This document shows positions 53,768-64,000 of a stretch of 64,000 bases of DNA, in pieces. The stretch's first letter is position 1; each line of letters begins with the position of its first letter. Origin of the DNA: Gentiana macrophylla (Eukaryota > Streptophyta > Magnoliopsida > Gentianales > Gentianaceae); contig JAOBSW010001147.1 of the NCBI GenBank assembly GCA_026214975.1, forward strand, positions 62,001 through 126,000. Reading direction: 5' to 3'. The notes beneath the pieces are model-generated. The model ran no database searches. It was not told the origin of the DNA and saw nothing but the letters and a program-made list of their open reading frames with translations. The translations under genes and the position numbers were made by a program.

Positions 53768-54540
53768 GTCTCCCAATATTATAACGACGGTGAAGAGTCT
53801 GTGTTCGGATCCAACTGATCGACCACCGCCGGGAGTTGACCTACCTCGGGTATATCGTCGTTATTGAGATATGATCGCATGAGATCTCGTGAATATTGGG
53901 TTATGACTTGACTAGAGTCTTTCGGTGATTGGCCACCGTCAGGGCCGTCTGACTTTAGAGACAAGGGGTTGACTAACACATAGTGATGTGTATCGCCAAA
54001 GAGTTGACTAGTCAACCACTGAGAATCACATAGAGATGTGAATGGTAAAGGTGTTACCTACCTTTCAAAATTATCTTGGTTGATCGACCACCGCCGGGAA
54101 TCAAGGTAACTAGATTGGATCTCAGCCACTAAAGAAATTTTGAAATATTCTTGAAAGTCAATTGGGAGTAGTTGACTAGTGGGAGCAAAATCATAAACCA
54201 AAAGACCATTTTTGATTTTGCGTGTATAAACAACAACATTCTTTTATTTTCATTTTTTTTATGTTGTAGTTTTAGCAAACTTTATATTTATGTTTATTCT
54301 CGATTAGTAAAACCAAATTATATTATTATACTTTTGAGAAACGCGTTCTTAAATATGGTTAAATAATTTTAATCCTTTTAAAATAAGCAATGACACGAGC
54401 AATCCCGTTATAGTAGTTAGAGACAAGGAGACTACATATTTAATGCAGTGCTCCAAGACTTTAATTATTAATGAAAAGCGGAAGCACATGGCATTGGATA
54501 CGATCCAATATGATCATTCAGTCATATGATGACAGTTAAT
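53768..54540 (+). other. Element B internal sequence shared with D, no domain recognised
   Basis: It matches 8955-9735. An open frame on the minus strand here is probably chance, because D does not conserve it. No protein domain recognised. Confidence 0.5.
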
Positions 54541-57440
54541 TCAAACGTTGGATAAGAATGACTACTCTAATTTTGGAAAGGTTGTTTTCAAAATTGTAAG
54601 ATTTAAGTATCGACTTAATTCTATCATTGCTTAAAAGTTAATTAAATAGTTAATGTTTTAAAAACGATTTAAAAGGTTAATGAACTATTTAAATAAACTT
54701 TAGATTTTCTTTATGAAAGGAAATCAAAGATATAGCTCTTGTGATTTTTCTTAAGTCTTATGAAGACTATACTAAGAAATATTTACAAGTGCCTGAAGGA
54801 TTAAAAAGGAAAGTTAGGGCATGTGCTTAAATAGAGAACTTATTGAAGTCTCTATTCTAGGCAAATGAGTTGAGATAAATCTATCTAAGTTCAAAGTCAA
54901 CTCTTAGATACATGATATCTTGCAAGTGTGATTAAATTAGAAAGATTAAATATAGATATGGAAGGTGAAGCAAGCGTTGTAACACTTACCATATTGCGGA
55001 TCTAGTAAAGCGATAAAAGGAACTAAATAAATGTTATTATGTTCGGTTCTTATGAAGAACATACTTTGAGTTATTTGTTAGGATTTAGTAGACATATTCA
55101 ATTGTAAAGAATAAATGTTATTCCGATAAAGTTGGAAGGTCACTGAATCTAACATACTAGATTGATGTCACTATATAGTTGATATATGTGATGAGATCTC
55201 AAATCGAATATTTGTATGGCTATTATCCTTGATTTGTGGTTACTCTGAGCACGCTCTACATGGAAGGGAAGCGTGTAATCAAACGTCATTCTAATGATGC
55301 TAAACCATATGATTATGAATCATGTGGGTTATACGTATCTTATCCAAAGAGGACAAAAATACCCTTTTAAGAAAAAGGTTATGAAACCTAGAAGATTGAC
55401 TAAAGCCTAAACATATTGATGTTTGTTGGCTTGTGACAATTTATACCATAAACGATTGTTTGTCTCTCTCTTGGACTATTTTTAGAAATAGTCGAATATA
55501 CTTATTGAAGTACAACAATTTGGAAAGCCTGAAAAGTTCAAGCTAGTACGAATATGAGATTGATGAGCTATTTGGGAATTAATCTTCAATTGGATTGGAG
55601 TAATTAATACCTGAAGGGTGTTTTAGAAGTTGTCTGAAATAGAATCAGATTCTCCCTTGAATGATACCATCTTTTGGATACGCAATTAGATTGTGTTCCC
55701 AAAATGGAAACAACACTTTATATGATAAAGGTGTGACGCAAGCCATGCGAAGTATCCCTTACCCGTTTCGGGATAGTGCCCTTATACTTAACCGAGTTCC
55801 AAAGAATAAAGGTTGAATAAATTCCATATTAGATATGGAAGGGGATAATGTCGAATCTATCTTAACCGATGATTTGAAGTTGTCATAGGCAAAGTCAGAA
55901 AGGCTTGGAGCCTAGTACGACGTGTGAGACTTTGTGGAATATCTTAGCAAGTACGCTAGATATTATTTACTTGTCCGCGGAGCAAAATGTTTGTCTCCAA
56001 ACATGCTGTCTTCTAAAGGAAGTGTTTCTTCCAAAAGAAACAGTGGGAGTGAATCGTATCTCAAAAGAGTTTGAGAACCACAAAGATATATTAAACCATA
56101 GGAACATGAGCAGACGCCACATAACGATGAGTTTTAGAACACTGCTCAGTGCACACAAAAGTTCTGTAAGTCTGTGGATAACCTCAAGCCTGAAAAGGCT
56201 GCTGGTAAGTTCATCTTGAAAAATGAATATCTCACGACTTATGAAGGAATGTTTGAAAGGCAAGATTGAGAGATATGGCCAGGAGCCATAATATCTGAAT
56301 TAGATTCCATCAGTGACAACCAGGTTGTGAATCTAGTCTGTCTTACCAAGAGGGAATGTCCCCGTAAGGCTGAGCCCAGTTCTATTCAGATAATACTTGT
56401 TATAACTTTGTATCATGACTATATGATAGTGTTGAAAACGTTGGGCAGATAGCTCGATGTTCATAGACGATAACATGATATGTAAGCCCACGAGATCCAT
56501 TTATGGACTCAAACAAGTTTCTCTAGACGATTTCTTTGTTTGATGATCAAAGGAGTTTGATTTAGTCAAAAGAAGGATATGCCCAATGTGCAAGATGGAT
56601 AGTGGGAGTGTGTTACGATTTTTGAGTAAGGTATTGGATATCTCTCTCGAGAATTGTCACCCTATGTCACAGTCAATTAATGTTGGTTAGTTCAAGGTCT
56701 TTAGGAAAGCACTTGGATTAGCAGTTCTTATTTTAGAAATAAGAATCTATAGCGATAGATTTAACTGCTGTTAGATTATAGTTTACCTATATAGATGTGA
56801 TGCTAAAAGAAGTTTAGCATAGATCGCGAGATCTGTCTATGTTAGGACATTGTTCCTAAAGATAAGGTGAAAGATGATGCTTATGGAAGGTTTCCTTCGC
56901 TACTGCGATAGGAACCATCATAAAGGTAATGCCGGATGTTCATAGTCCATGAAGAGTCATGAGCAAGTATGAAAGTAAATCTGGTGAATGTCGAGAATAT
57001 CCTTAAACAAGTTAAGGATGGTTTCCTAGTTTATCGAAGCTTGGAATCAGATAAATATAGTTATACAGACATGTATCCTGAGTCTTATGAAGGCGAGTGG
57101 GAGCTACAATCTGGGTTTGTAATCACTTTGATTAAGGGATACAGTGAGCTGGAAATGTTCTAGCATATGGGTCACTGTAAATTCTACAACTAGGCCAAAA
57201 CAGTCGTGCCTTAGAAGCGCTGGGAGAGGCGATACATGGGTCTAGAAGGTTCATTCCTGAACCTTGTACGCTTCTTCCACTTTTTCTATATAGCTGATAT
57301 AGTAAGTGGATTCATTGCTTGAAGCAAGGACCAGGGTCTCTTCAGAGATCTCTGTGTGTGTTGAGGCGGTTCCTTTGACTTGGTCATTTGGAGCATGGTA
57401 TGAAGATAGTCTGAGTCCCCATTCATAGAGATCCGTTCAA
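54541..57440 (+). pseudogene. Element B pol remnants: integrase C-terminus, RT, RNase H
   Basis: Traces in changing frames: GYAIRLC..NGNN near 55676 (integrase C-terminal region), AEQN(V)FVSKHAVF near 55978-56020, a DSISDNQVVNLVCLT-like RT start near 56308, a YGLKQVSL trace near 56500, and FDLVKRRICPMCKMD near 56560. In RNase H, VNVENILKQVKDGFLVYRSLESDKYSYTDM (56970-57075) fits the copia block of the ILKYLRRTK type. Near 57390 there are remnants of the element end. No catalytic YVDD block is readable. The family resembles Tork-type copia. Confidence 0.7.
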
Positions 57441-57520
57441 GGCTAGGGCTAGTTGCGAGTATTGCATGAGATTCTTGTGTTTCAACTTGGTCTTGTGTGT
57501 GCGAGTGATTGGTTTAGGCC

Positions 57521-57531
57521 AAGTGGGAGAT
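57521..57531 (+). other. Polypurine tract of element B
   Basis: AAGTGGGAGAT directly before TGTTGGAAT. Identical to the tract of element H at 6167-6177. Confidence 0.8.
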
Positions 57532-59505
57532 TGTTGGAATAGTGTCCTAAACCCATTCGGGTTGGACCGGATCCGACCGGGTCGGATCATTTCTACTATT
57601 TCTTTATGTTTATACATATATTAAATGGCTTTTTCAAGTTGTCATATATATGTTCTTTTAAAGAACCAATTATGAATTGTTATATGATAACGTCCTTAGT
57701 ATTAAAGCGTGATAGAGAAACCATGATAAGCGATTATGGTTGATGAGATCTCTAATCACTTTAATAAGTTTGATACTTAAATGTCTCAGGCCGATATACT
57801 ATTAAACAGGGCATTGATAGTATAAGCAGACTAGCACGTATTAGATGTCTTCTCTTTAAGGCGGGGATAGATCTCGTCTATCGAAGTGTAGAGACACTTG
57901 ACCAGCACGTGGGACGTGTATTGAGAATGCGACGTTAGGATCGGCCCACTTACACGGATAAGTGTCACCTTTATGTGACGGTTATGTAATTATCCTTAAG
58001 ACCGAGTCTTCATGGCATCACGGTGTGGATTGTCATGCTTTGACACTATTGAGGTTTCCACAGCCACGGGCGATCATGCGGTAGTGATTGGGTATGATAA
58101 TGAATCATGCGGAGTATACATGATTGGTCGTCTGGGAATCGTGTATCCTATGATTGGGATCGAATATCCGAAATGGCCTTCTTATAAGGAATGTCTTACT
58201 CTCGTGAATCTTTGCAAAGTGGGAGTAAACGAGTTACTTCGAGAGAGCATGATATCCAGATTATAAGATACGGTCGTTGATGTTTTGACACTCGACTAAC
58301 GACCGTATGGATATTATTACAAATGATAGGATTGTAAGTTGCACGGTAATCTGTTTCACATGAAAGGTAGTAGTCATTGCATTTGACTCTTCCGATGATC
58401 GGGGTCACGGTGTGTTGCTAGACGCTATCCCGTGATCGTTAGGCATGAAGGGCATTTTCGTAATTTGCACTTTGTGTCTACGGCCAACATATTCGGAAGC
58501 CTATCGGGTCACACACATATGAACATCTAGCCGGATTAAAATGTGGTTATAGATGATAACCAAATAAGGAAAGTTTATCTCGAGACTATAAAGGTTATAG
58601 TGGTAAATTAATATGGTGTTATTTATTTATTATGAATAAATTAAATACAAGATATTAAAGGTATTATATTAATTAAAAAATATTCCGGATGCCAATTTAT
58701 TGGCATATGGGGCGCAACTTATTAGTGTATAAGATACACTTGGATTGTGCAATTTAATTAATAGTATTACCAAATATTAATATTGGATATATATATAAAT
58801 GATGCATGCATGTGGAGCATCAATGCAAATTGAAGATTTGCATGCGCACCAACTTGTGTGTATATATATATAATATATAGATTTATTTGTGTAATATATA
58901 TGTGATATATACACATGTGTAAATTGATTTATGGTAAAAAAAATAAAGATAGTCAATATTAGATGTTGACAATATCTTGGAAATATTCAACATAAGATAT
59001 TGACAATATCCTAGATTTATTTAATATGAGATATTGTAATAAATGAGATAAATCAATCAATTATATTTTCCTTATTTTATTGGAGAAATATTTTCTTCCT
59101 TTCCACTCTATTAGAGGCGCCCCACTCCCTATAAATAGGAAGTGGGTGTCAAGCTCTTTTGTACATCATAATTCCAAGAGCTAATAGTTCTTGTGTAAAA
59201 TATAGAGCATCCTATAGAGAGTTTGAGAGAGGGGAAAAAGACCGGTCTAGCAACCGGATTTTTCCAATAGCAATCCTTGATGGGATTCCGGCGGGCTGTT
59301 CGTGTGGACTAGCGGTAGAGGCCGAACACTTGGGCGGCTCCATGCAGAACTACTCTCCTTAGACGGTCAAAGCGTCGATCTTTTAGATCAACCAAGGTAA
59401 CCACCGTCTACTAGTTTATTTGTTTATTGCTTAAACGAAGTCGATCTTGGGTAAAAGGAAATAAAATTTTGAATTCCGCTGCGTTCCCGCGTAGATTTCC
59501 TAACA
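57532..59505 (+). repeat. Element B 3' LTR
   Basis: 1974 bases, close match to the 5' LTR apart from small indels and the missing long TA run. TATA box at 59129-59138. Palindrome GATCCGACCGGGTCGGATC at 57570-57588 and inverted repeat at 58269-58307 are both conserved. Confidence 0.93.
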
Positions 59506-59950
59506 CTTCACGCACACTTCTTTCTGTGGATATGTGTGTCCAAGTTGTTGCAGTTCACTGATGATGCTTTTTTTCCATTTGATCAATGGTTTCACCAGCC
59601 TTTATTTTGAAGTTCTCATATTTCTATTTTGCAATAGACAATTTGTTTTCTTTAACTGCTTCTGATCCTTCATTGATCAGTGCCAATTTGTCCCACATCT
59701 CCTTTGTTGTTTTGCAATCTTTGATCCTCAGGAACATATTACTGTCTAGAGTTTTCAAGATCATGTATTTTGCAACGAAGTCAAGATTTTCTCTTCTCCT
59801 GTCATCCTTGGTCCAATCTTTCTTGAGTTTGTCTATTACTTTTCCTTGATATGCTCCTGTGGATACCACAGTTGTGATCTCGATTGGGCAATCATTGATT
59901 ACATACAGCATCTCCTCATGAGTTGCTGTAAGATGAGGCAACATTCTTAT
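59506..59950 (-). pseudogene. Element A gag, N-terminal part
   Basis: The minus strand gives LPHLTATHEEMLYVINDCPIEI, KLKKDWTKDDRRRENLDFVAKYMILKTLDSNMFLRI and DCKTTKEMWDKLALINEGSEAVKENKL, the copia gag N-terminal and DUF4219/UBN2-like region. Just upstream, FDE is followed by two stops in the start region. It joins 50202 across B with one CTTCA. Confidence 0.8.
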
Positions 59951-60017
59951 TATTCATCAAAATTATTAACATTGAATATAGGTACCATTGACATAAAATT
60001 TGAGGAATCCATAAATA

Positions 60018-60021
<4 letters not shown>

Positions 60022-60102
<81 letters not shown>
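60022..60102. repeat. TA microsatellite in the element A leader
   Basis: About 40 uninterrupted TA units between the A primer site and gag start. Similar TA runs are in B (51462-51540) and G (36588-36643 and 37649-37698). Confidence 0.9.
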
Positions 60103-60107
<5 letters not shown>

Positions 60108-60190
60108 CAAATTTGAAAACTACTTTGAAAATATGCGATCTCCATGTTACCAGAAATTAGATCTGAACAGGTTCTGATACTAGGAACACT

Positions 60191-60202
60191 GCTTTGATAC
60201 CA
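60191..60202 (-). other. Primer binding site of element A
   Basis: Minus-strand TGGTATCAAAGC, initiator Met tRNA type with one change from the C site; two bases from the LTR edge at 60205. Confidence 0.85.
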
Positions 60203-60204
60203 AT

Positions 60205-61538
60205 TGTTGGTACCAGAGAAGGGTAAAACTATATTCAGATGGGGGGTGAATGACTATAGTGGAGTTTCTAAAACTTTTCTTGTATTTAAAGGCTTTTGGG
60301 CAGCGGATAAGTCTCTTCTTAAAATGTTGTTTCAAAGTAGATTATGCAATCACATATATAGAGTATGCAATGAAATAAAATGCTGTAAGGTAAACTGCTG
60401 AAATTAAATAGACACAAAGGTTTATAGTGGTTCAGGGTGGTGTAATCCCTTAATCCATTCTTCTCCTGTGATGATTGGAGGAATTAACCATTGTTTTCAC
60501 AGATACAATAGTACGATTGTCCTTGACTACACAAGCTTCACAATCTTCAAGACTATCACTCACTGGCTTCAAAAGCTTCAGTGACTCAGTCTCTATCACT
60601 GCTCCTTGAGAACAAAACTTTCAGAAGCTATTTCAAAGGTTGCAACTCCTTCTCAGATTTCTCTGATTCAATTGCCTCAGTTGATGTGAATTGGATTCAC
60701 AAGTTTGTTGATCAATCTCAGAGCTTGATTTTCAATTGAAGTTCTGATTCCTGAGTTGATAGTACAGATGGAAGGCTTTTTTCACTTTGACAGATTTTCT
60801 GCTTGTATGTTTATCAGACTTAATTGTTATTCTCTTTTCTGTCAATGCCTTCTATTTATTGCCTTGATGATCCTTAATTTGAATTTCTGTCCGTTGGCTA
60901 TTTAATGTGGAGAATAATCCTTGATTTAATTCTTGATTCCCCCTTAATTATATTCTCCTTGATTTCAGTGTTTGGATTTTTCCTCAAACATTTATCAAAA
61001 AATCCATCCTTGATTGATCCTTAATTGATTGTGCATTTAATGCTTGATCTTCATCATTTGAAATCTGAGTGAGTAAAGTTTACTTGATCGTTCCCTGAAC
61101 GATTAAGTGATCCTTCTGACTTGGCTGTTTGGTTCTTCCTTCACTGCTCTGTCTTTACTCAGCCGTGCAATGTTGTTTTCTCTCATTCTTTAGAGTACTT
61201 TTGGTACTTCACTGATCCTTGATTTGGATGAGATCAATGTACACCATATTTGACAATATATTTCATTACTTAGACTTATCCAAGGTCATCACAGACTTCC
61301 TTGGTTATAAGTCAGACCATAATGTCTTCATTGCTTCTCTGCTGGTACTTGACTGGCTTCACTCTGCCGAATAGTTGTTCTTACTTAGCCGTCCTACCAA
61401 CTAGTACACTTATCTGACTCAACTTATACAACTTGTCAGACTCTAAGTAGAGACTTATACAGAGAATTCTAACTTATTTCAGACTTTCTATAACAGCTAG
61501 TATGGCCATCATCAAAACATAATAAAATGTTCCTAACA
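60205..61538 (-). repeat. Element A 5' LTR
   Basis: 1334 bases, plus-strand TGTTGGTACCAGAG...TTCCTAACA. Minus-strand TATA-like AATAAATAG at 60852-60860. Followed by the GTAAT target duplication. Confidence 0.92.
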
Positions 61539-61543
61539 GTAAT

Positions 61544-62505
61544 AATTCACTTTGCTTTTTGTTTGAACTATTTTGATGCTTTCCTTTGTTGCTTTTGTAA
61601 TAATTCTTGATTTGTGGCCGCTTTTGGCCTTTGACTTATACACCTTCCGATTTATGCACTTGCTTTTTTGATTTGCTCTCTTGTGTGTATGCGGCCCCCT
61701 TTATTTTGGCAAGGTTGAGTGAATAGCTTGCTAAAATAATAGAACCTCTGAACTATCCTTGTCTTTGAGTTTGAAAATTCTAATGTGCAGCCCCTTGTTT
61801 TGAACGAAGCCTTAACCTGTTTGAGTGAAAACGATTTATGTATGTGGCCCCGTTGTATTGATCGAGGTCGCTACGGCTTTGTTTGAAATGATTGATCGAA
61901 AATTCCAATTACGGTCCCCTTGTTTGAAACAAGACCTATGGCGAACCCCCGTTGATATACGATGTGTGCACTTAGTTTTGAAGTTTTGATAATTCCAATG
62001 TGGCCCCCTAATTTTGTGGCGAGTCTACAATGTTGGGCTCGCAAGAAATTTAAGGCGGAATTGCCTCAAATCAAAATTTCCTTTATCCAGCCCCCTTGTT
62101 TGAAGCAGGTCTGAAATGCGACCATGTAAAAAAAAATTCCGCGACCCCCTTGTGCAGAGATCTTGGTTTAAATTTATTCATCCGGGCCCCCTTGTTCCGG
62201 ATAAGCCTTGGAGATCTGGTCTCACGGGCCTGTCCGGAACAAAGTGACTGGGCATTTCCACGGAGTAGCTTGCAACTTTTTTGTTGACATTGTCAACACG
62301 ATAGGTTTATATTTACGCAAAGGAATCGATGTTACATATAATATCTCCTCAGATTGTCCGCGTGCCAAGGCCTGTTGTATTCGTGACCTTGGTTATCTCT
62401 TAGGACATAAGTCCCCTTTTTGATTATCCACGCGTCCTGAAGTGGGCCTTCCTAATTTTCAGACAGCTTGCCTTTTGCGGCTTCATGACCAGTGGCCTAT
62501 CTTTT
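61544..62505 (-). other. Element E spacer between antisense gene and integrase, with degenerate repeat array
   Basis: It continues the 3' UTR of the antisense gene after the A insertion. No ORF. From 61693 to 62207 there are about nine degenerate copies of a motif like GGCCCCCTTGTTTGAA (positions near 61693, 61787, 61844, 61911, 61941, 62000, 62089, 62141, 62183), usually preceded by AATTCCAAT-like sequence. On the minus strand these are purine-rich AACAAGGGGG tracts. Confidence 0.6.
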
Positions 62506-63700
62506 TCATAAAACATAATCTCCTACCGCGAAGTGATGGTCGTGAATAGGCTTGTCGTGGTATCGTTTGGCCGTGTATTTGCAGTTGAGCAAACGGGTAT
62601 ATGAGTTGATTCGCCGTTCCTCTGTCAGATCGAGGTCGAACTGTCTAGTCAGCGGATTCTCGGCCTCGCTAAAATGTGCGACTCTTAGGCTTGGTAGGGC
62701 TATTTCCACCGGGGCCATAGCTTCCAATCCATAGGTCAAAGCAAAAGGAGTTTCCGCTGTAGTTGTCTTTCTTGATGTTCTGAGGGCCCAAAGGGCCGAG
62801 GGCCCAAAGGGCCGCTGGCAAATGATCCGGCCATTTACCCGCTTTTTCGTCCAAACTCTTCTTTAGTATGCTAAGTACCTGTTTGTTGGCGTTTTCGGCC
62901 TGACCATTTCCCTGTGGGTAGCACACTGACGATTGCCAATGCTTAACATTATTTTTTTTCTGCAAAATACGTCGAACTCCTCCCTGCATTGCAGCCCGTG
63001 ATCTGATACTATCAATCTGGGGACGCCAAATCTGGTCCAAACTTGATCGAGCAGGAAATATATTATATCTCTAGTATTGATTTTGAACAAGGCCTTGGCC
63101 TCGATCCATTTGATGAAATAATTGAAGGCGACCACAACGTATTTGTATCCGGAGCGGCCCAATGAGGTCGATATCCCACATGTCAAACGGCTAGGCGGCG
63201 ACGATGATGCTTTGTTCGACTATCGGTAGCCTGGGAATGTCCGCAAATTTTTGACATTTTTATCGCACCTTCTGGCGTATATTTGGGCATCCTCTGCGAG
63301 CTTTGGCCAGTAGTAATTAGCTAACAAAATTTTCTGAGTGAGAGTACGGCTAGCCGGATGGCCGCCGCACATCCCCTCATGCAGCTCAATAAGAATTCCC
63401 TCGACCTCCTCTGGCCGTACACATCGTGACAAAGGCTTGGAGAAAGATTTTTGATATAAAACATTGTGCAAGATTGTATACCTGGCGGCCCTTCTGATCA
63501 GGGCTCTGGCCTATTTGGGGTCGGGTGGGTGGGTTCCTGATTCGATGTATGCTTTTAGCTCATCGATCCAACATAGATTGGCGGGTTGAAGATCCATGAC
63601 CTCGACCCGGTTAATGGCGGGTCCAGACAGGTGTTCTACCATGACCGCTGTTATTGGATCAAATGACAAAGACATTATTGAGAAAAAGATGGCTTTTTCC
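62506..63700 (-). pseudogene. Element E RNase H-integrase linker and integrase (Tat-type)
   Basis: Read leftward: EHLSGPAINRVEVMDLQPA and ALIRRAARYTILHNVLYQKSF (linker, 63650-63440, one stop near 63513); the integrase zinc region ELHEGMCGGHPASRTLTQKI..YWPKLAEDAQIYARRCDK (63395-63250), with the second Cys pair lost to a frameshift; then a DMWDIDLIGPL trace near 63180 (first Asp), KWIEAKALFKI, FGVPRLIVSDHGLQC (second Asp, near 63010) and CYPQGNGQAENANKQVL (catalytic Glu, near 62890). MTYGLEAMAPVEIALPSLR (62740-62680) marks the C-terminal part. Three frameshifts. GKWPDHLPAALWALG supports a Tat-type gypsy integrase. Confidence 0.8.
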
Positions 63701-64000
63701 GGATGAAATGAAAATTGGATTCATGTAACGGGCGAAGGATTTCCCATTCCTTAGCCTGAAAGATATGTGACCATGAAAGAAGGATTAAGTGGATGGGTGG
63801 TAGAGTCGTGGAAACGCCTGTTTCTTCCATATTTTCAAAAAATTTAAAATAAAAGATACCTTTTACTCTTTACGTCCAGGATTACATCCTGGATCATTAG
63901 ATAGGAATCCAAAGATGAAGAGAGAGAGAGAGAGAGAGAAAATATCACTACTGTATAAACGAAGAGTTTGAGAGTAAGCATTCTAAAATCTCCAAATAAA
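63701..64000. other. Window end, no gene recognised
   Basis: AT-rich, with an AG microsatellite (about 63919-63939). RNase H of E should lie here or beyond but no block is readable; a further insertion is possible. Confidence 0.4.

Larger units (their letters stand above)
50203..59505 (+). mobile_element. Element B: copia retrotransposon with matching LTRs and ruined pol
   Basis: LTRs at 50203-52242 and 57532-59505, both TGTTGGAATAGTG...CCTAACA; target duplication CTTCA at 50198-50202 and 59506-59510; Met-tRNA primer site after the 5' LTR; polypurine tract before the 3' LTR. It is inserted in A gag. The internal region has no usable ORF although the LTRs are close to each other, so it was probably moved by enzymes of another copy. 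It belongs to the same family as D. Confidence 0.95.
39816..61538 (-). mobile_element. Element A: Sirevirus-like Ty1/copia retrotransposon with post-pol ORF, split by B and a MITE
   Basis: LTRs at 39816-41195 and 60205-61538; target duplication GTAAT at 39811-39815 and 61539-61543; Met-tRNA primer site on the minus strand at 60191-60202. The minus-strand order is gag, protease, integrase, RT, RNase H, then a long extra ORF. RT text such as [23 protein letters not shown] and [10 protein letters not shown] fits the Sirevirus lineage, known for extra or env-like ORFs. Without insertions the element would be about 11.9 kb. Every gene carries lesions. Confidence 0.95.
20062..64000 (-). mobile_element. 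Element E: Tat-type Ty3/gypsy retrotransposon with antisense gene, 5' part outside window
   Basis: The integrase reads on the minus strand at the right end. At the left is LTR-like sequence with a minus-strand TATA box. Between them is a gene on the plus strand, the arrangement known for Tat-lineage elements (for example Grande and RIRE2), which carry an extra antisense ORF downstream of pol. The target-duplication logic shows that both G and A inserted into this element: joining across CAACG and GTAAT restores continuous sequence. RT, gag and the 5' LTR lie beyond the right edge. I did not see the second LTR, so the left limit is approximate. Confidence 0.65.

Noticed and set aside
53779..54015. 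Open frame of 78 codons on the minus strand in B
   Set aside because: Not conserved in the D homologue at 8955-9735 and no domain; taken as chance.
1..64000. Host protein-coding genes, tRNA, rRNA or other RNA genes
   Set aside because: Every coding block fits a mobile element; no cloverleaf or rRNA-like sequence noticed by eye. Not excluded by a covariance-model search.

Overview
This window is nuclear DNA of a flowering plant, probably a eudicot, and consists almost entirely of nested LTR retrotransposons. I see no host gene, RNA gene or CRISPR array. The plant call rests on Ty1/copia Sirevirus-type, Athila-type and Tat-type Ty3/gypsy proteins, initiator-Met-tRNA and Asp-tRNA primer sites, AT-rich DNA, short T-rich introns and 5-bp target duplications. 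Element names A-H are mine.

Layout. The oldest recognisable layer is copia element D (+ strand; pieces at 8955-9735 and 18721-20061). Next to or inside D lie Sirevirus-like element C (- strand, 1-8954), which carries a gypsy-like LTR piece (2161-3405) and a copia LTR piece H (6103-8005), and Athila-like element F (9736-18720), arranged LTR-internal-LTR-truncated internal. From about 20062 to the window end runs E, a minus-strand Tat-type gypsy element. Its left-hand (3') LTR is near 20062-21260, its broken integrase is at 62506-63700, and between them is an extra gene on the opposite (+) strand with its own TATA box and introns (21266-39777). E is split twice: by Athila-like G (23765-38696, target duplication CAACG) inside the antisense gene, and by Sirevirus-like A (- strand, 39816-61538, target duplication GTAAT) 34 bases after that gene's stop codon. 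A is split by copia B (+ strand, 50203-59505, target duplication CTTCA) inside gag and by a 500-bp hAT-like MITE (46547-47046) between integrase and reverse transcriptase.

How the genes work together. G is the best preserved: gag, protease, reverse transcriptase/RNase H and integrase in order, each with a few stops or frameshifts, then a 140-aa CCHC-like ORF and two related large ORFs downstream of pol. A follows the Sirevirus plan, gag-PR-INT-RT-RH plus a long post-pol ORF. F keeps only a short leader ORF, a protease and a decayed relative of the G post-pol ORFs, so it must be non-autonomous. B has closely matching LTRs but a ruined pol, which also suggests trans-mobilisation.

Most interesting signal. 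The two Athila-like elements F and G each carry their own family of CpG-rich palindromes, mostly as close pairs, in the LTR upstream of the TATA box and again near internal ORFs. F uses a GGTCGACC core; G uses CCGGCG/CGCCGG arms. The sequences differ but the placement is similar, and neither coding capacity nor known LTR signals explain them. Copia B carries further CG-rich palindromes in both LTRs.
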